In this document: positions 54,470 to 63,467 of the stretch, piece by piece | Numbering within the stretch: position 1 is the stretch's first letter | Layout: the number at the start of each line of letters is the position of its first letter | NCBI GenBank assembly: GCA_965238025.1 | Contig: OZ250162.1 | Span: 2,232,001-2,296,000, forward strand | Reading direction: 5' to 3' | Length of the DNA stretch: 64,000 bases | Source: Pelagihabitans sp965238025 | Lineage (GTDB): Bacteria; Bacteroidota; Bacteroidia; Flavobacteriales; Flavobacteriaceae | Notes under the pieces: model-generated | The model's input: the letters and a program-made list of their open reading frames with translations, nothing else | Database searches by the model: none | Told to the model about the DNA's origin: nothing | Translations under genes and position numbers: made by a program

Positions 54470-55255
54470 TTACATTAAATCTTCTTTCATCATTTGTGCA
54501 AGTTCGGCAAGGTCTTTATAGGCGGCGAATTCCCCATTTCTAATATAGGAGATCGCGCCTGTTTCCTCACTAACCACCAAAACAACGGCATCCGTTTTTT
54601 CGGAGATACCTACTGCGGCCCGATGACGAAGTCCAAATCGCAATGGAATTTTGCGTTCATTGGTTACCGGTAGGGTTACTCGGGTTGCGGTTATGAAGTT
54701 ACCTTCTATAATGGCAGCACCATCATGTAATGGGCTGTTTTTATAAAAAATACTTTCTAAAATGACCTGATTAACCTCAAGATACATTTTGTCACCAGAA
54801 CTCTTGACAAAATCAAGCGAGTTGTTCCGGGCAAATACGATCAACGCTCCGGTCTTGGAAGCGGACATCCTATTACATGCGGCCAAAATGGCATCTACAT
54901 TAGTATTTGTGGTTAGGCCTTCCTGCCTTAAAAATTTGAAGTGCTTCAAGAAATTTTTTCTGTTGGCCAAATTGGTAGATCCGATCATCAATAAAAATTT
55001 TCGGATTTCTTGTTGAAAAACAATAATCAAAGCAATTAATCCCACCTGCATAAAAGCACCCACCATGCTACTGATCATTTCCATACCGAGTATTTCGGTC
55101 AATTTCCAAAAGGCCCAAATGATGACAATTCCAAGGAAAATATTAATAGCAACCGAACCTCGAACGAGCTTATAAATGTAGTAGAGAAGAATGGCGACAA
55201 GAATGATGTCGACGATATCTGTAATTTTAAAATCGATAAAATTCAGGAAATCCAA
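54470..55255 (-). CDS. cdaA: diadenylate cyclase CdaA (c-di-AMP synthase)
   Basis: 261 aa. Three N-terminal transmembrane segments (about 12-80) are followed by a DisA_N catalytic domain. The defining motifs DGA (178-180, in LHDGAAI) and RHR (210-212, in GLRHRAAVG) are intact. It condenses two ATP into cyclic di-AMP, a second messenger for osmolyte and envelope homeostasis. CdaR and GlmM, partners in Firmicutes, are not adjacent. It is convergent with the ABC exporter gene and lies 57 bp downstream of folP on the same strand, a pairing often seen in Flavobacteriia. Confidence 0.94.
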   Translation of the reverse strand: MDFLNFIDFKITDIVDIILVAILLYYIYKLVRGSVAINIFLGIVIIWAFWKLTEILGMEMISSMVGAFMQVGLIALIIVFQQEIRKFLLMIGSTNLANRKNFLKHFKFLRQEGLTTNTNVDAILAACNRMSASKTGALIVFARNNSLDFVKSSGDKMYLEVNQVILESIFYKNSPLHDGAAIIEGNFITATRVTLPVTNERKIPLRFGLRHRAAVGISEKTDAVVLVVSEETGAISYIRNGEFAAYKDLAELAQMMKEDLM

Positions 55256-55312
55256 TAGGTTGTGGTTTTGGTAAAATTAGGAAAAAATAGATGAACAAAT
55301 TCGAGAATACCT

Positions 55313-56137
55313 TTAGTGTTCTAATTGCCGCAGCAACTTAATACATTCACTTGCTTCGTTCACGTCGTGTACCCTTAAAATTTTAGCTCCTTTACTTAAA
55401 GCAATAGCGTGCAGGGCAGTGGTACCATTAAGGGCGTTTTCGGCGTTGGTCTCCAATAGTTTGTAGACCATCGATTTTCTGCTTAAGCCTACCAAAATAG
55501 GATGCCCAAGACGCTGAAAAAGTTCTAGTTGCCCAAGTAACTCATAATTCTGTTCTAGGGTCTTTGCAAAACCGAATCCAGGGTCTACGATTAGATCGTG
55601 CAAACCGTAAGCGCGGCCGGTTTCAATGCGCTCCGCAAAGTATTTAAGGATGGCAACGCTCAAGTGGTCGTAATCGGTTTGCTGTTGCATATTCTGTGGG
55701 GTTCCGCGCATATGCATCATAATATATGGTGCTTTGTACTCCGCAACAGTGCTGAACATGGCTTCATCTTGTTTTCCTGCAGAGATATCGTTGATCATTG
55801 CCGCACCTTCCGACAGACATGCGGCGGCTACCGTACTGCGAAAAGTATCTATAGATAGTATGATGCCAGGAAAATTGGTGGTCAACAATTTCACGATGGG
55901 AAGTATTCTTTTGAGCTCCTCTTCTTTCGGGACCACCGTTGCTCCCGGCCTGGAACTATAGGCACCTACATCAATAAAAGTAGCTCCTTCGGTCAACATT
56001 TTTTCCACTTGAATAAGTATCGATCGCTCGTCTTTGTATCTCCCGCCGTCGTAAAAGGAATCTGGGGTAATATTCAAGATTCCCATCACTTTGGGAATGG
56101 TCAGGTCTATAAGTTTTCCGTTACAGTTGAGCGTCAT
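55313..56137 (-). CDS. folP: dihydropteroate synthase
   Basis: 274 aa from the ATG at 56137 (MTLNCNGKLIDL). Open frame continues upstream to an ATG at 56194, but those 19 residues (Cys/Pro/Asn-rich) do not look conserved. The enzyme joins p-aminobenzoate to the pterin diphosphate in folate synthesis and is the sulfonamide target. Motifs are VMGILNITPDSFYDGG, EGATFIDVGAYSSRPG, IDTFRS, MINDISAG, VDPGFGFAKTLEQN and HPILVGLSRKS. It is adjacent to cdaA and divergent from the DUF1599 gene. Confidence 0.94.
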   Translation of the reverse strand: MTLNCNGKLIDLTIPKVMGILNITPDSFYDGGRYKDERSILIQVEKMLTEGATFIDVGAYSSRPGATVVPKEEELKRILPIVKLLTTNFPGIILSIDTFRSTVAAACLSEGAAMINDISAGKQDEAMFSTVAEYKAPYIMMHMRGTPQNMQQQTDYDHLSVAILKYFAERIETGRAYGLHDLIVDPGFGFAKTLEQNYELLGQLELFQRLGHPILVGLSRKSMVYKLLETNAENALNGTTALHAIALSKGAKILRVHDVNEASECIKLLRQLEH

Positions 56138-56232
56138 ATTGGAACAAGGGTTGTTTGGCATGTTCGGTTTAAAACATGAACTTGGGCAATTCAATAATTT
56201 AAGCGAAATTTACGCAAATTAGAATGAATTAA

Positions 56233-56778
56233 ATGCAGCATACCTCCGAACAATACGATGCGGTTATTAAGACCTGTCGCGATCTTTTTGAAAAAAAAAT
56301 GAAAGACTACGGCAGTGCTTGGCGTATTCTCAGACTCCCTTCCTTAACCGATCAGATTTTTATAAAGGCTCAGCGTATTAGAGGATTACAGGAAAATGTG
56401 GTACAAAAGGTAGACGAGGACGAAACTTCGGAATTTATTGGGATCATCAATTATTCCATTATGGCATTGACCCAGCTTGAAAAGGGAGTTGCCGATCAAC
56501 CCGACTTGAATGTAAATGAGGCATTGACCCTTTTTGATAAGCACACCTCTCAAACCAAATCGCTAATGGAAGATAAAAACCACGATTATGGGGAAGCGTG
56601 GCGCGATATGAGGGTGAGCTCCCTAACGGATTTGATTCTTCAAAAACTGTTACGCGTAAAGCAAATAGAGGACAATAAGGGGAAAACTCTGGTTAGCGAG
56701 GGCATTGATGCCAATTATCAGGACATGGTAAATTATGCTATTTTCGCTTTGATTCATCTAAAAAATACGGAAGTATAA
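56233..56778 (+). CDS. DUF1599 domain protein with internal duplication
   Basis: 181 aa, cytosolic, helical. Two homologous halves are plain: KDYGSAWRILRLPSLTDQIF with AQRIRGLQE (residues about 20-55), and HDYGEAWRDMRVSSLTDLIL with LLRVKQIED (about 113-145). Each is followed by a helix with NYSIMALTQLE or NYAIFALIHLK. This is the DUF1599 family of Bacteroidota, of unknown function. The helical D-Y-G-x-x-W pattern has been compared to nucleotide pyrophosphohydrolases, but this is not certain. It starts a plus-strand run continuing with a DoxX-like protein. Confidence 0.88.
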   Translation: MQHTSEQYDAVIKTCRDLFEKKMKDYGSAWRILRLPSLTDQIFIKAQRIRGLQENVVQKVDEDETSEFIGIINYSIMALTQLEKGVADQPDLNVNEALTLFDKHTSQTKSLMEDKNHDYGEAWRDMRVSSLTDLILQKLLRVKQIEDNKGKTLVSEGIDANYQDMVNYAIFALIHLKNTEV

Positions 56779-56871
56779 AAGTTTATAAGTTAAAGTTGGT
56801 TAGGCTGAAATATTCTGAAAATATCGTCTAATCCACATATAAACTTATAAACCAATTATTAAGAACCACTC

Positions 56872-57969
56872 ATGAAATATTTAGTAGGCATTTCAAGAAT
56901 TATAGTAGGAGTACTGTTCATCATTAGCGGTTTCATTAAGCTAAATGACCCTGTTGGTTTTTCCTTTAAGTTGGAGGAATATTTTAGTTCAGGAGTACTG
57001 GACCTGCCTTTTTTTGAGCCTTATGCTCTTCAAATATCCATTTTTGTTGTAATTGTGGAGGTCCTGCTTGGGGTAATGTTGCTAGTGGGTTTTAGAGTAA
57101 AAATAACCGTTTGGAGCCTTTTGTTGATGATTGTGGGCTTTACATTCCTAACTTTTTATTCCGCTTATTTTAATAAAGTGACCGATTGCGGGTGTTTTGG
57201 CGACGCAATAAAGCTTACTCCTTGGGAATCGTTTACCAAAGATATTGTCTTGCTGATTTTGATTATTATTCTATTTGTGGGGCGGCAATATATAAAACCA
57301 ATAGTTGGGGCCAATGCCCAACGAATCGTTACATTGGTAACTTTGGTGCTATGCGGCCTCTACGCAAACCATGTACTACTTCATTTACCGGTAATTGATT
57401 TTAGACCTTATAAAATAGGGGCGAATATAGAAGAAGGGATGACCGTTCCTGAAAACGCACCAAAACCTATTTATGATTATTCCTGGAAGTTTAACGTTAA
57501 TGGCCAAGAGCAGATTGTTGTTACACAGGGAGATTACCCAACCGTAGACGGAGAGTTTGTAGGTGTAGAAACTACGGAAGTTCAGGCGGGCTATGAACCG
57601 CCCATTCATGATTTTACAATTGAACAAAATGGGGAGGATTTTGCCGCTTCCCTATTACAAGAACCCAAATTGGTCATGGTCGTTGCCTATGACCTAAGGA
57701 AGACAAATACCGATGTATTTACTGAATTAAAAGAAGTTGCCGACAGTGCCATAAAAAAAGGATATAAGGTGATAGGCATGTCAGCTTCCAACAACCAACA
57801 GTCCAATGAATTAATAAAGACATATGATTTGGGTTTCCCCTTTTACTTTACAGATGAAACGGCGTTAAAGACCATTACGCGATCTAATCCCGGGATTTTA
57901 GTGTTGGAAAAAGGAACCATAAAACAGAAAGTTCATTACAACGACTTTGAAGAGCTCAACTTTGAATAA
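56872..57969 (+). CDS. BT_3928-like membrane protein (DoxX/MauE-like plus thioredoxin-like domain)
   Basis: 365 aa. The N-terminal half has four to five transmembrane segments of the DoxX/MauE type (ISRIIVGVLFIISGFIKLNDP, VVIVEVLLGVMLLVGF) with a DCGCFGD motif in a loop, typical of redox-active MauE/VKOR-like partners. The C-terminal half (about 240-365) is thioredoxin-like but has no CxxC at the expected place. It is followed 7 bp later by a gene for a CxxC thioredoxin, so a redox relay in the membrane/periplasm is plausible. The exact role is unknown. Confidence 0.85.
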   Translation: MKYLVGISRIIVGVLFIISGFIKLNDPVGFSFKLEEYFSSGVLDLPFFEPYALQISIFVVIVEVLLGVMLLVGFRVKITVWSLLLMIVGFTFLTFYSAYFNKVTDCGCFGDAIKLTPWESFTKDIVLLILIIILFVGRQYIKPIVGANAQRIVTLVTLVLCGLYANHVLLHLPVIDFRPYKIGANIEEGMTVPENAPKPIYDYSWKFNVNGQEQIVVTQGDYPTVDGEFVGVETTEVQAGYEPPIHDFTIEQNGEDFAASLLQEPKLVMVVAYDLRKTNTDVFTELKEVADSAIKKGYKVIGMSASNNQQSNELIKTYDLGFPFYFTDETALKTITRSNPGILVLEKGTIKQKVHYNDFEELNFE

Positions 57970-57976
57970 TTCAAGT

Positions 57977-58483
57977 ATGATATATAAACTGATAACGGTT
58001 TTATTACTCTTTAATTTTTCCGTTGGCATGGCTCAAGAGGATGCTTTTTCCAAAGAATCCCTGACCGATACTTTTATAACTCTTAAGGGTGAAAAAGTTA
58101 CTTTCGGTACTATTTTAGAGAATAATAAAGGAAATAATGTACTATTGGACATTTGGGCCACTTGGTGTAGGGATTGTATCATAGGTATGCCAGCTGTTAA
58201 AAAATTGGCTGTGGAGTATCCCGATATTACCATTGTTTATCTTTCTTTGGACAAGACTGAAAAAAGTTGGAAAAAAGGAATAAAACGCTTTAATATGGGA
58301 GAAGGTCAGCATTATTGGGCCTCCAACGGCTGGGAATCCAATTTCTTTGATTCAATTGACTTAGACTGGATACCGCGTTACATGATAATTGATAAAAACG
58401 GGAAAATAAAACTTTTCAAAGCCATTAAGGCAAGCGATAAAAGGATTGTACAACAGCTAATAACATTAAGAAATGAGAAGTAA
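57977..58483 (+). CDS. thioredoxin-like (TlpA/ResA type) exported disulfide protein
   Basis: 168 aa from the ATG at 57977, where a signal peptide begins (MIYKLITVLLLFNFSVGMAQ); the frame from 57947 overlaps the previous gene and spoils it. The active site is WATWCRDC, a CxxC motif within the TlpA-like fold, and the cis-Pro region is WIPRYMIIDKNGKI. It probably reduces or shuffles disulfides in the periplasm and may partner the DoxX-like membrane protein encoded just upstream. Its last 11 bp overlap tpiA. Confidence 0.9.
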   Translation: MIYKLITVLLLFNFSVGMAQEDAFSKESLTDTFITLKGEKVTFGTILENNKGNNVLLDIWATWCRDCIIGMPAVKKLAVEYPDITIVYLSLDKTEKSWKKGIKRFNMGEGQHYWASNGWESNFFDSIDLDWIPRYMIIDKNGKIKLFKAIKASDKRIVQQLITLRNEK

Positions 58484-59222
58484 AATAATTGCAGGAAACT
58501 GGAAAATGAACAAGAATTTAGGGCAAACAAATGCTTTGTTAAAGGAGTTGGCTGCAAAATTGCCGAATAGCCATGCCGAAGTAATGGTGGCCCCAACTTT
58601 TGTTAATCTAACACAAGCTGTTGCCAATCTTGAAAATGCTGGGATAGAGGTGATAGCACAGAATATGCATTTTGCCAAGAGTGGGGCGTACACAGGAGAA
58701 ATTTCAGCCGACATGCTTTTGGATATTGGTATCAAAACCGTAATTATAGGACACTCCGAGAGACGGGCCTATTTTGGTGAGACCGATGAAATTTTGGCAA
58801 AAAAGACTATTTCCGCACTCGAGAAAAATATGCGTGTTGTTTTTTGTTTTGGGGAAGAATTGGAGGACCGTAAATCTGGCAACCATTTTAACATTGTAAA
58901 AAATCAGTTGGTCAATGGGTTGTTCAACCTAAAACCTGAGGCATGGTCCAATATTGTTTTGGCTTACGAGCCCGTTTGGGCTATTGGTACCGGGGAAACG
59001 GCTTCGCCAGAACAGGCCCAGGAAATGCATGCTTTTATTAGAAAGACGATTACCGAAGAGTATAATGCCGCTATTGCCGATACTGTTACCATTTTATATG
59101 GTGGTAGTGTAAAACCGGGAAATGCCGAAGAGATATTTTCCAAACCCGATGTTGATGGTGGACTAATAGGTGGAGCCTCTTTGGTTGCAGACGATTTTGT
59201 CGCTATCATTAAGGCTATCTAA
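58473..59222 (+). CDS. tpiA: triosephosphate isomerase
   Basis: 249 aa glycolytic enzyme interconverting dihydroxyacetone phosphate and glyceraldehyde 3-phosphate. Active-site residues are visible in order: the Asn/Lys of AGNWKMNKN, the His of GHSERRAYFGE, the Glu of AYEPVWAIGTG, and the phosphate loop YGGSVKPGNA with GGLIGGASL. Length is normal. It overlaps the thioredoxin gene by 11 bp, indicating co-transcription with an unrelated redox gene. Confidence 0.97.
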   Translation: MRSKIIAGNWKMNKNLGQTNALLKELAAKLPNSHAEVMVAPTFVNLTQAVANLENAGIEVIAQNMHFAKSGAYTGEISADMLLDIGIKTVIIGHSERRAYFGETDEILAKKTISALEKNMRVVFCFGEELEDRKSGNHFNIVKNQLVNGLFNLKPEAWSNIVLAYEPVWAIGTGETASPEQAQEMHAFIRKTITEEYNAAIADTVTILYGGSVKPGNAEEIFSKPDVDGGLIGGASLVADDFVAIIKAI

Positions 59223-59360
59223 AAAGTCATTGCGCCTAGAATTGCATCGAAAAATTAAATTCTTAAGTATCAGATATTATTTAGGAGTTTTTAGCATCAT
59301 GTCGAGGGCCATATTACGAAGCGCTACGCTTCAACAGAGACGTATAATCCAGAGGATCAG

Positions 59361-60197
59361 ATGGCCAACATCACTTATATAGAATATGATTTTAAGGTTA
59401 GTCCGTTACAACCGGCTTCCGATATTTTGATAGCGGAATTGGGCGAGCTGGGTTTTGAAAGTTTTGTTGAAAAAGAAGATGGTATTCTTGCCTATATTCA
59501 ACAAACAGATTGGGACGAAGGTATAACCCAAGAGGTGCAGGTTTTAAAAAACGACTTGTTTCAAATAGCATATAATTATAAAGAAATTGCGCAAGAAAAT
59601 TGGAATGCCAATTGGGAAAGCAATTTTGAGCCGATCATGGTAGATGGCAAATGCGTAGTACGTGCTCCTTTCCACAAGAAATTGGAGGTAGACCATGACA
59701 TCGTTATTATGCCAAAAATGAGTTTTGGTACCGGCCATCACGAAACTACCCATATGATGTTGCAGCATATCTTGAATAATGATTTTGAGGAAAAAACGGT
59801 TTTAGACATGGGCAGCGGTACCGGTGTTTTGGCAATTTTAGCGGCCATGAGGGGAGCGGCCAAAATAGATGCCATTGATATTGATCATTGGTGTTACCTG
59901 AATGCCAAGGAAAATGTTGAGCGGAATGGTTGTGATTTTATTAACGTATTTGAAGGGGACGTACATCTCATAAAGGATAAAAAGTACGACCTTATCCTAG
60001 CTAATATTAATCGCAATATTCTGTTGGCTGATATTCCCGTTTATACCGAATGTTTGAACGCAAACGGAATGCTCTTTCTAAGCGGTTTTTATGAAGAAGA
60101 CATCCCGCAACTTTCAAAAAAATGCGAGGCGAACGGCTTGGCATTTCAAGAAAAATTCCAAAGAAACAATTGGGTTTCCTTAAAGTTCAAGTGTTAA
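59361..60197 (+). CDS. prmA: ribosomal protein L11 methyltransferase
   Basis: 278 aa SAM-dependent methyltransferase that trimethylates ribosomal protein L11. A small N-terminal recognition domain is followed by NWNANWESNFEPIMV, the motif MSFGTGHHETTHMML, SAM motif I VLDMGSGTGVLAILAA and the catalytic-type motif LILANINRNILL. It is 138 bp after tpiA; that spacer contains a perfect but short hairpin (GAAGCG/CGCTTC) without a T-run. It is followed by clpS. Confidence 0.95.
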   Translation: MANITYIEYDFKVSPLQPASDILIAELGELGFESFVEKEDGILAYIQQTDWDEGITQEVQVLKNDLFQIAYNYKEIAQENWNANWESNFEPIMVDGKCVVRAPFHKKLEVDHDIVIMPKMSFGTGHHETTHMMLQHILNNDFEEKTVLDMGSGTGVLAILAAMRGAAKIDAIDIDHWCYLNAKENVERNGCDFINVFEGDVHLIKDKKYDLILANINRNILLADIPVYTECLNANGMLFLSGFYEEDIPQLSKKCEANGLAFQEKFQRNNWVSLKFKC

Positions 60198-60284
60198 AAG
60201 TACCCGAAAAAGTACGTTGTTCTCATTTTAGGGATTATATTTAACAGGTTAGAATTAAAAACCCACGTCAAAAAAGTAATAGTA

Positions 60285-60560
60285 ATGGGCACTATAGAAA
60301 AACTTCAGGAAGACCTTCTACTTGCAGAAAAAACGGTAAAACAAAATGAAATTGTCTTGTTTAACGATGAGGTAAATACTTTTGACCATGTTATCGAGAC
60401 CTTGATAGCCGTCTGCGAACATACCCCTCACCAGGCAGAACAATGCTCGCTTATTGTGCACCATAATGGTAAGTGCACGGTTAAGACAGGTGAGTATGAC
60501 GATTTAAAACCCCGCTGTAGCAAATTACTTCAGGCAGGCCTAAGCGCTGAAATTGTATAA
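60285..60560 (+). CDS. clpS: ClpS adaptor protein
   Basis: 91 aa adaptor delivering N-degron substrates to the ClpAP/ClpCP protease. IVLFNDEVNTFDHVIETLI is the characteristic strand-helix region with the Asn-Asp of the N-degron pocket. HTPHQAEQCSLIVHHNGKCTVKTGE and the C-terminal LLQAGLSAEIV complete the fold. The N-terminal 20 residues form the flexible extension. It lies 87 bp after prmA. Confidence 0.95.
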   Translation: MGTIEKLQEDLLLAEKTVKQNEIVLFNDEVNTFDHVIETLIAVCEHTPHQAEQCSLIVHHNGKCTVKTGEYDDLKPRCSKLLQAGLSAEIV

Positions 60561-61126
60561 TTTTGTGTTGCCTTCCCTTTTGAAGATTCGAATAATCTAG
60601 ACGTGCGGCGGCGTCTTATAACGTCAGGTCTTTGTAGTCTAATTGCATATTAATCTCACACTCACCACTTAAGATTAAATACATCTTTAGAAGATTACGC
60701 TCTAATGGAAAAAGTGCGCGGGGTAAAGTAGTAAAACTACGCCCTTCCCCAAAACAGTCTTCTTCTAAAATATAGAGGTTTTGTTTTCAATATGAAGCAT
60801 TCCATTTACGATTACAACATCTATACTGTTTTCTAATTACCACAACATTACCTATACAGATTATGAATTTGGGTTAGCATAGTTGTATTTTTCGTGGATG
60901 GCTATTATTTATAAAATAACTTGATTTATTAAGGTCATTATCGTTTGTAGGTCTAAAATTTTGCCAAAGACATTTTTTGTATAGTTTTTTTATCAGGCTT
61001 TTAGAATTCTATATGAGTAAATTGCTTAATAGATTTAAAGAAGAACTTACTTTAAACCAAATTTTCTTTAAATAAAATCAATGGCTTAAAATAGAAACTA
61101 AACCAATTCTCAAAAACAAGACAATT
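60561..61126. other. long AT-rich intergenic region upstream of the GH16 gene
   Basis: 566 bp with no credible coding frame. Short complementary blocks around 60721-60750 (GTAGT / ACTAC) could form a weak hairpin. Several AT-rich -7-like words are present (for example TATTTTTC near 60887), but none matches the consensus fully. The length suggests regulatory sequence for the polysaccharide-degrading gene that follows; nothing specific can be named. Confidence 0.5.
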
Positions 61127-63226
61127 ATGAAAAAATTAAAGTTTATCGTTGTATCGCTCTTTACCGTTTTAGTGAGCTGTAATGGTGATGACCTCGACAT
61201 TCCGGCTACGGTCACGCCTTCTAATCTTTCTGTAAGTTCGGTAGTGAGCACCGATAATTCCGGTACGGTTGTTTTTACCGCCACGGCCACGGATGCAAAC
61301 TATTACCATTTCGATTTTGGTGACGGCACTTCGGCGCTAAATACTTCTGGTATGGCGACCAAAGTATATGATATGATCGGGGATAATACCTATACGGTAG
61401 TGGTAACCGCCGGTAGTGGCGAACAAAAAACTGTTTCAGAAACACTACAAGTTTCCGTTTCTCTTGCGTTTTCAGACCCGGAGACCGTTGCTTTATTGAC
61501 AAACGGAGATTCAAAGACATGGTTTCTAGCGGCTTCACAACCTGGCCATCTTGGAGTGGGTCCGGCGCGTGATGGCATAGATGGTGACTGGTGGTATCCC
61601 AAGTGGTATTCGGCCAGCGCATTTGAAAAGTGCGGAAGTGAAGAATCCGATTGTTTTTGTGATGACGAATTGACCTTTACAACCGATGGCAACGGAGGAC
61701 TCATGTACACCTTAAACAATATGGGACAAACATTCTTCAATGTACTGCATCTAGGAGCAGCAGGTGGGGCCGGAGATACTGATTTGTGCTATGATTTTGA
61801 TTCGTCAGGTTCAAAAACCGTGACACTATCGGCCGTTGAAGGCAATGTGCCGGAGGCTGAGACGACGGGTGTTCAAATGAGTTTTTCAGATGGCGGGTTT
61901 ATGAGTTATTATGTAGGTTCCTCTACCTATGAAATACTATCCCTAAGTGATGATTTGCTGCATGTCAGAACGTATGACTCCGAAAACCCGGATGCGGCTT
62001 GGTATCTCAGATTTACTGCACAAGCTTCCACAGGAGGCGGTGATGAAATGCTTGAAACAATTTATACCAATTTGGTCTGGTCAGATGAGTTTGATGTGGA
62101 TGGAGCACCGGATTCTGCAAATTGGACCTATGACCTTGGTGCAGGTGGCTGGGGTAATGGTGAGGCGCAGACCTATACCGACAGTTCTGAAAATGTAATC
62201 GTAGAAAACGGGGTTTTAAAAATAACTGCGCGGGCAACTGGCGAAGCTAGTGGCGTCTCACACTATTATGATGATGTAACCCTTATTGCTGATGGTGGAG
62301 GAACCGCTTCCGTGGAAGATTTTGAAGGAGCGGCACCGGCCTTTACGGTTTTTGGAGGTAATTCTACACAGGTTGTTGATAACCCAGATGCGTCAGGGAT
62401 GAATACATCAACAAAGGTTGCCGAATCTACGAAACCTAACGGATCGGAAGTTTGGGCAGGATCATTCTTTGATTTAGATACGCCGCTCGATTTAACCACA
62501 TATACAAGCATGAGCGTAAAGACTTGGTCTCCTGCTACAGGAGCGGTGGTTAGATTGAAATTGGAGAATATAGCAAATTCTGATGAATTTGTTGAGGTAG
62601 ATGCAACTACCTCTGTTGCAGAAGCATGGGAAACATTAACTTTTGATCTTAGTTCCGCACCGGCTTTTACTTATGATAGGGTAGTGCTGTTCTTTGACTT
62701 TGGTGTTAGCCCTTCTGGGGATGCAGGATACACCTCTGCACGTATCAAGTCTGAAAACCTATATGAGTTTACTTACGGTAGGGTTGAAATAAGGGCGAAA
62801 CTCCCTTCTGTAGGAGGTACTTGGCCAGCACTATGGGCTTTAGGGGCTAATTTTGAAGATGTTGGTTGGCCAGCTAGTGGGGAAATGGATATTGTGGAGC
62901 ATGTGGGGAACAATCCCAATACAGTATTGAGCTCTTTACATTATCCCGGTAATTCAGGAGGTTCGGCCATAACGGCTTCTACATCGGTTCCGACGGCCAC
63001 TACTGAGTTTCATAATTATACTATGGAATGGACTCCAGACAGTATTAAGTTCGTAGTTGATGATGAGTTAATACACACCAGTTTTGTAAATTCTTCGGAT
63101 ACGCCGTTTAATAGTGATTTCTTCCTGATCATGAATATTGCCATGGGGGGTACACTTGGCGGCGCTATAGATGGTGAATTTACCGAGGATACTATGGAAG
63201 TCGATTACATAAGGGTATATCAATAA
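61127..63226 (+). CDS. GH16 family beta-glucanase (laminarinase-like) lipoprotein with PKD domain and split catalytic domain
   Basis: 699 aa. The lipobox is at VLVSC (Cys18). A PKD-like domain follows (about 25-112, with YYHFDFGDG), then a lipocalin-like beta domain common in flavobacterial glucanases (about 117-298), then GH16. The GH16 part begins at NLVWSDEFDVDGAPDSANW (about 315), is interrupted after KITARATG (about 372), and resumes at YTSARIKSENLYEFTYGRVE (about 535). It carries the catalytic motif GEMDIVEHVG with nucleophile Glu586, Asp588 and acid/base Glu591. The insert (about 376-534) resembles a carbohydrate-binding module. The most likely substrate is beta-1,3-glucan such as algal laminarin, by family analogy; other GH16 substrates are possible. 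It is probably surface-exposed. Confidence 0.9.
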   Translation: MKKLKFIVVSLFTVLVSCNGDDLDIPATVTPSNLSVSSVVSTDNSGTVVFTATATDANYYHFDFGDGTSALNTSGMATKVYDMIGDNTYTVVVTAGSGEQKTVSETLQVSVSLAFSDPETVALLTNGDSKTWFLAASQPGHLGVGPARDGIDGDWWYPKWYSASAFEKCGSEESDCFCDDELTFTTDGNGGLMYTLNNMGQTFFNVLHLGAAGGAGDTDLCYDFDSSGSKTVTLSAVEGNVPEAETTGVQMSFSDGGFMSYYVGSSTYEILSLSDDLLHVRTYDSENPDAAWYLRFTAQASTGGGDEMLETIYTNLVWSDEFDVDGAPDSANWTYDLGAGGWGNGEAQTYTDSSENVIVENGVLKITARATGEASGVSHYYDDVTLIADGGGTASVEDFEGAAPAFTVFGGNSTQVVDNPDASGMNTSTKVAESTKPNGSEVWAGSFFDLDTPLDLTTYTSMSVKTWSPATGAVVRLKLENIANSDEFVEVDATTSVAEAWETLTFDLSSAPAFTYDRVVLFFDFGVSPSGDAGYTSARIKSENLYEFTYGRVEIRAKLPSVGGTWPALWALGANFEDVGWPASGEMDIVEHVGNNPNTVLSSLHYPGNSGGSAITASTSVPTATTEFHNYTMEWTPDSIKFVVDDELIHTSFVNSSDTPFNSDFFLIMNIAMGGTLGGAIDGEFTEDTMEVDYIRVYQ

Positions 63227-63354
63227 TATGGATTTTTATATCATTTTTTTAATAATTTATTGTGCCATCTTTGCAATAGTAAAGGTGCTCAATCCTCATC
63301 TTAATGAATGAATTGAGTTTGTAGGAAATTAGTTTTGTTTGGATTAATTGCGAT

Positions 63355-63387
63355 AAAAAGGTCTGTCTCATTTTGGCAGATCTTTTT
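63355..63387 (+). terminator. terminator after the GH16 gene
   Basis: The stem AAAAAGGTCTG / CAGATCTTTTT (one G-U pair) with an 11-nt loop has a T-run as part of the descending arm. It lies about 130 bp after the GH16 stop, between it and the next gene. Confidence 0.7.
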
Positions 63388-63467
63388 GTTTTCTTTCAAA
63401 ACCCCTTATCAGGATGTTCATTCAAAAATACCTATCTTGAACCCTCCGCAATACCTAAAAGTAACGT

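Noticed and set aside
55734..55961. Plus-strand frame of 75 codons opposite folP
   Set aside because: Antisense to a complete, conserved folP gene.
56138..56194. N-terminal extension of folP from the upstream ATG
   Set aside because: The 19 added residues are Cys/Pro/Asn-rich and do not resemble other dihydropteroate synthases, which begin close to the chosen Met.
59318..59332. GAAGCG/CGCTTC hairpin between tpiA and prmA as a terminator
   Set aside because: Short stem with a 3-nt loop and no T-run; it could be a chance palindrome.
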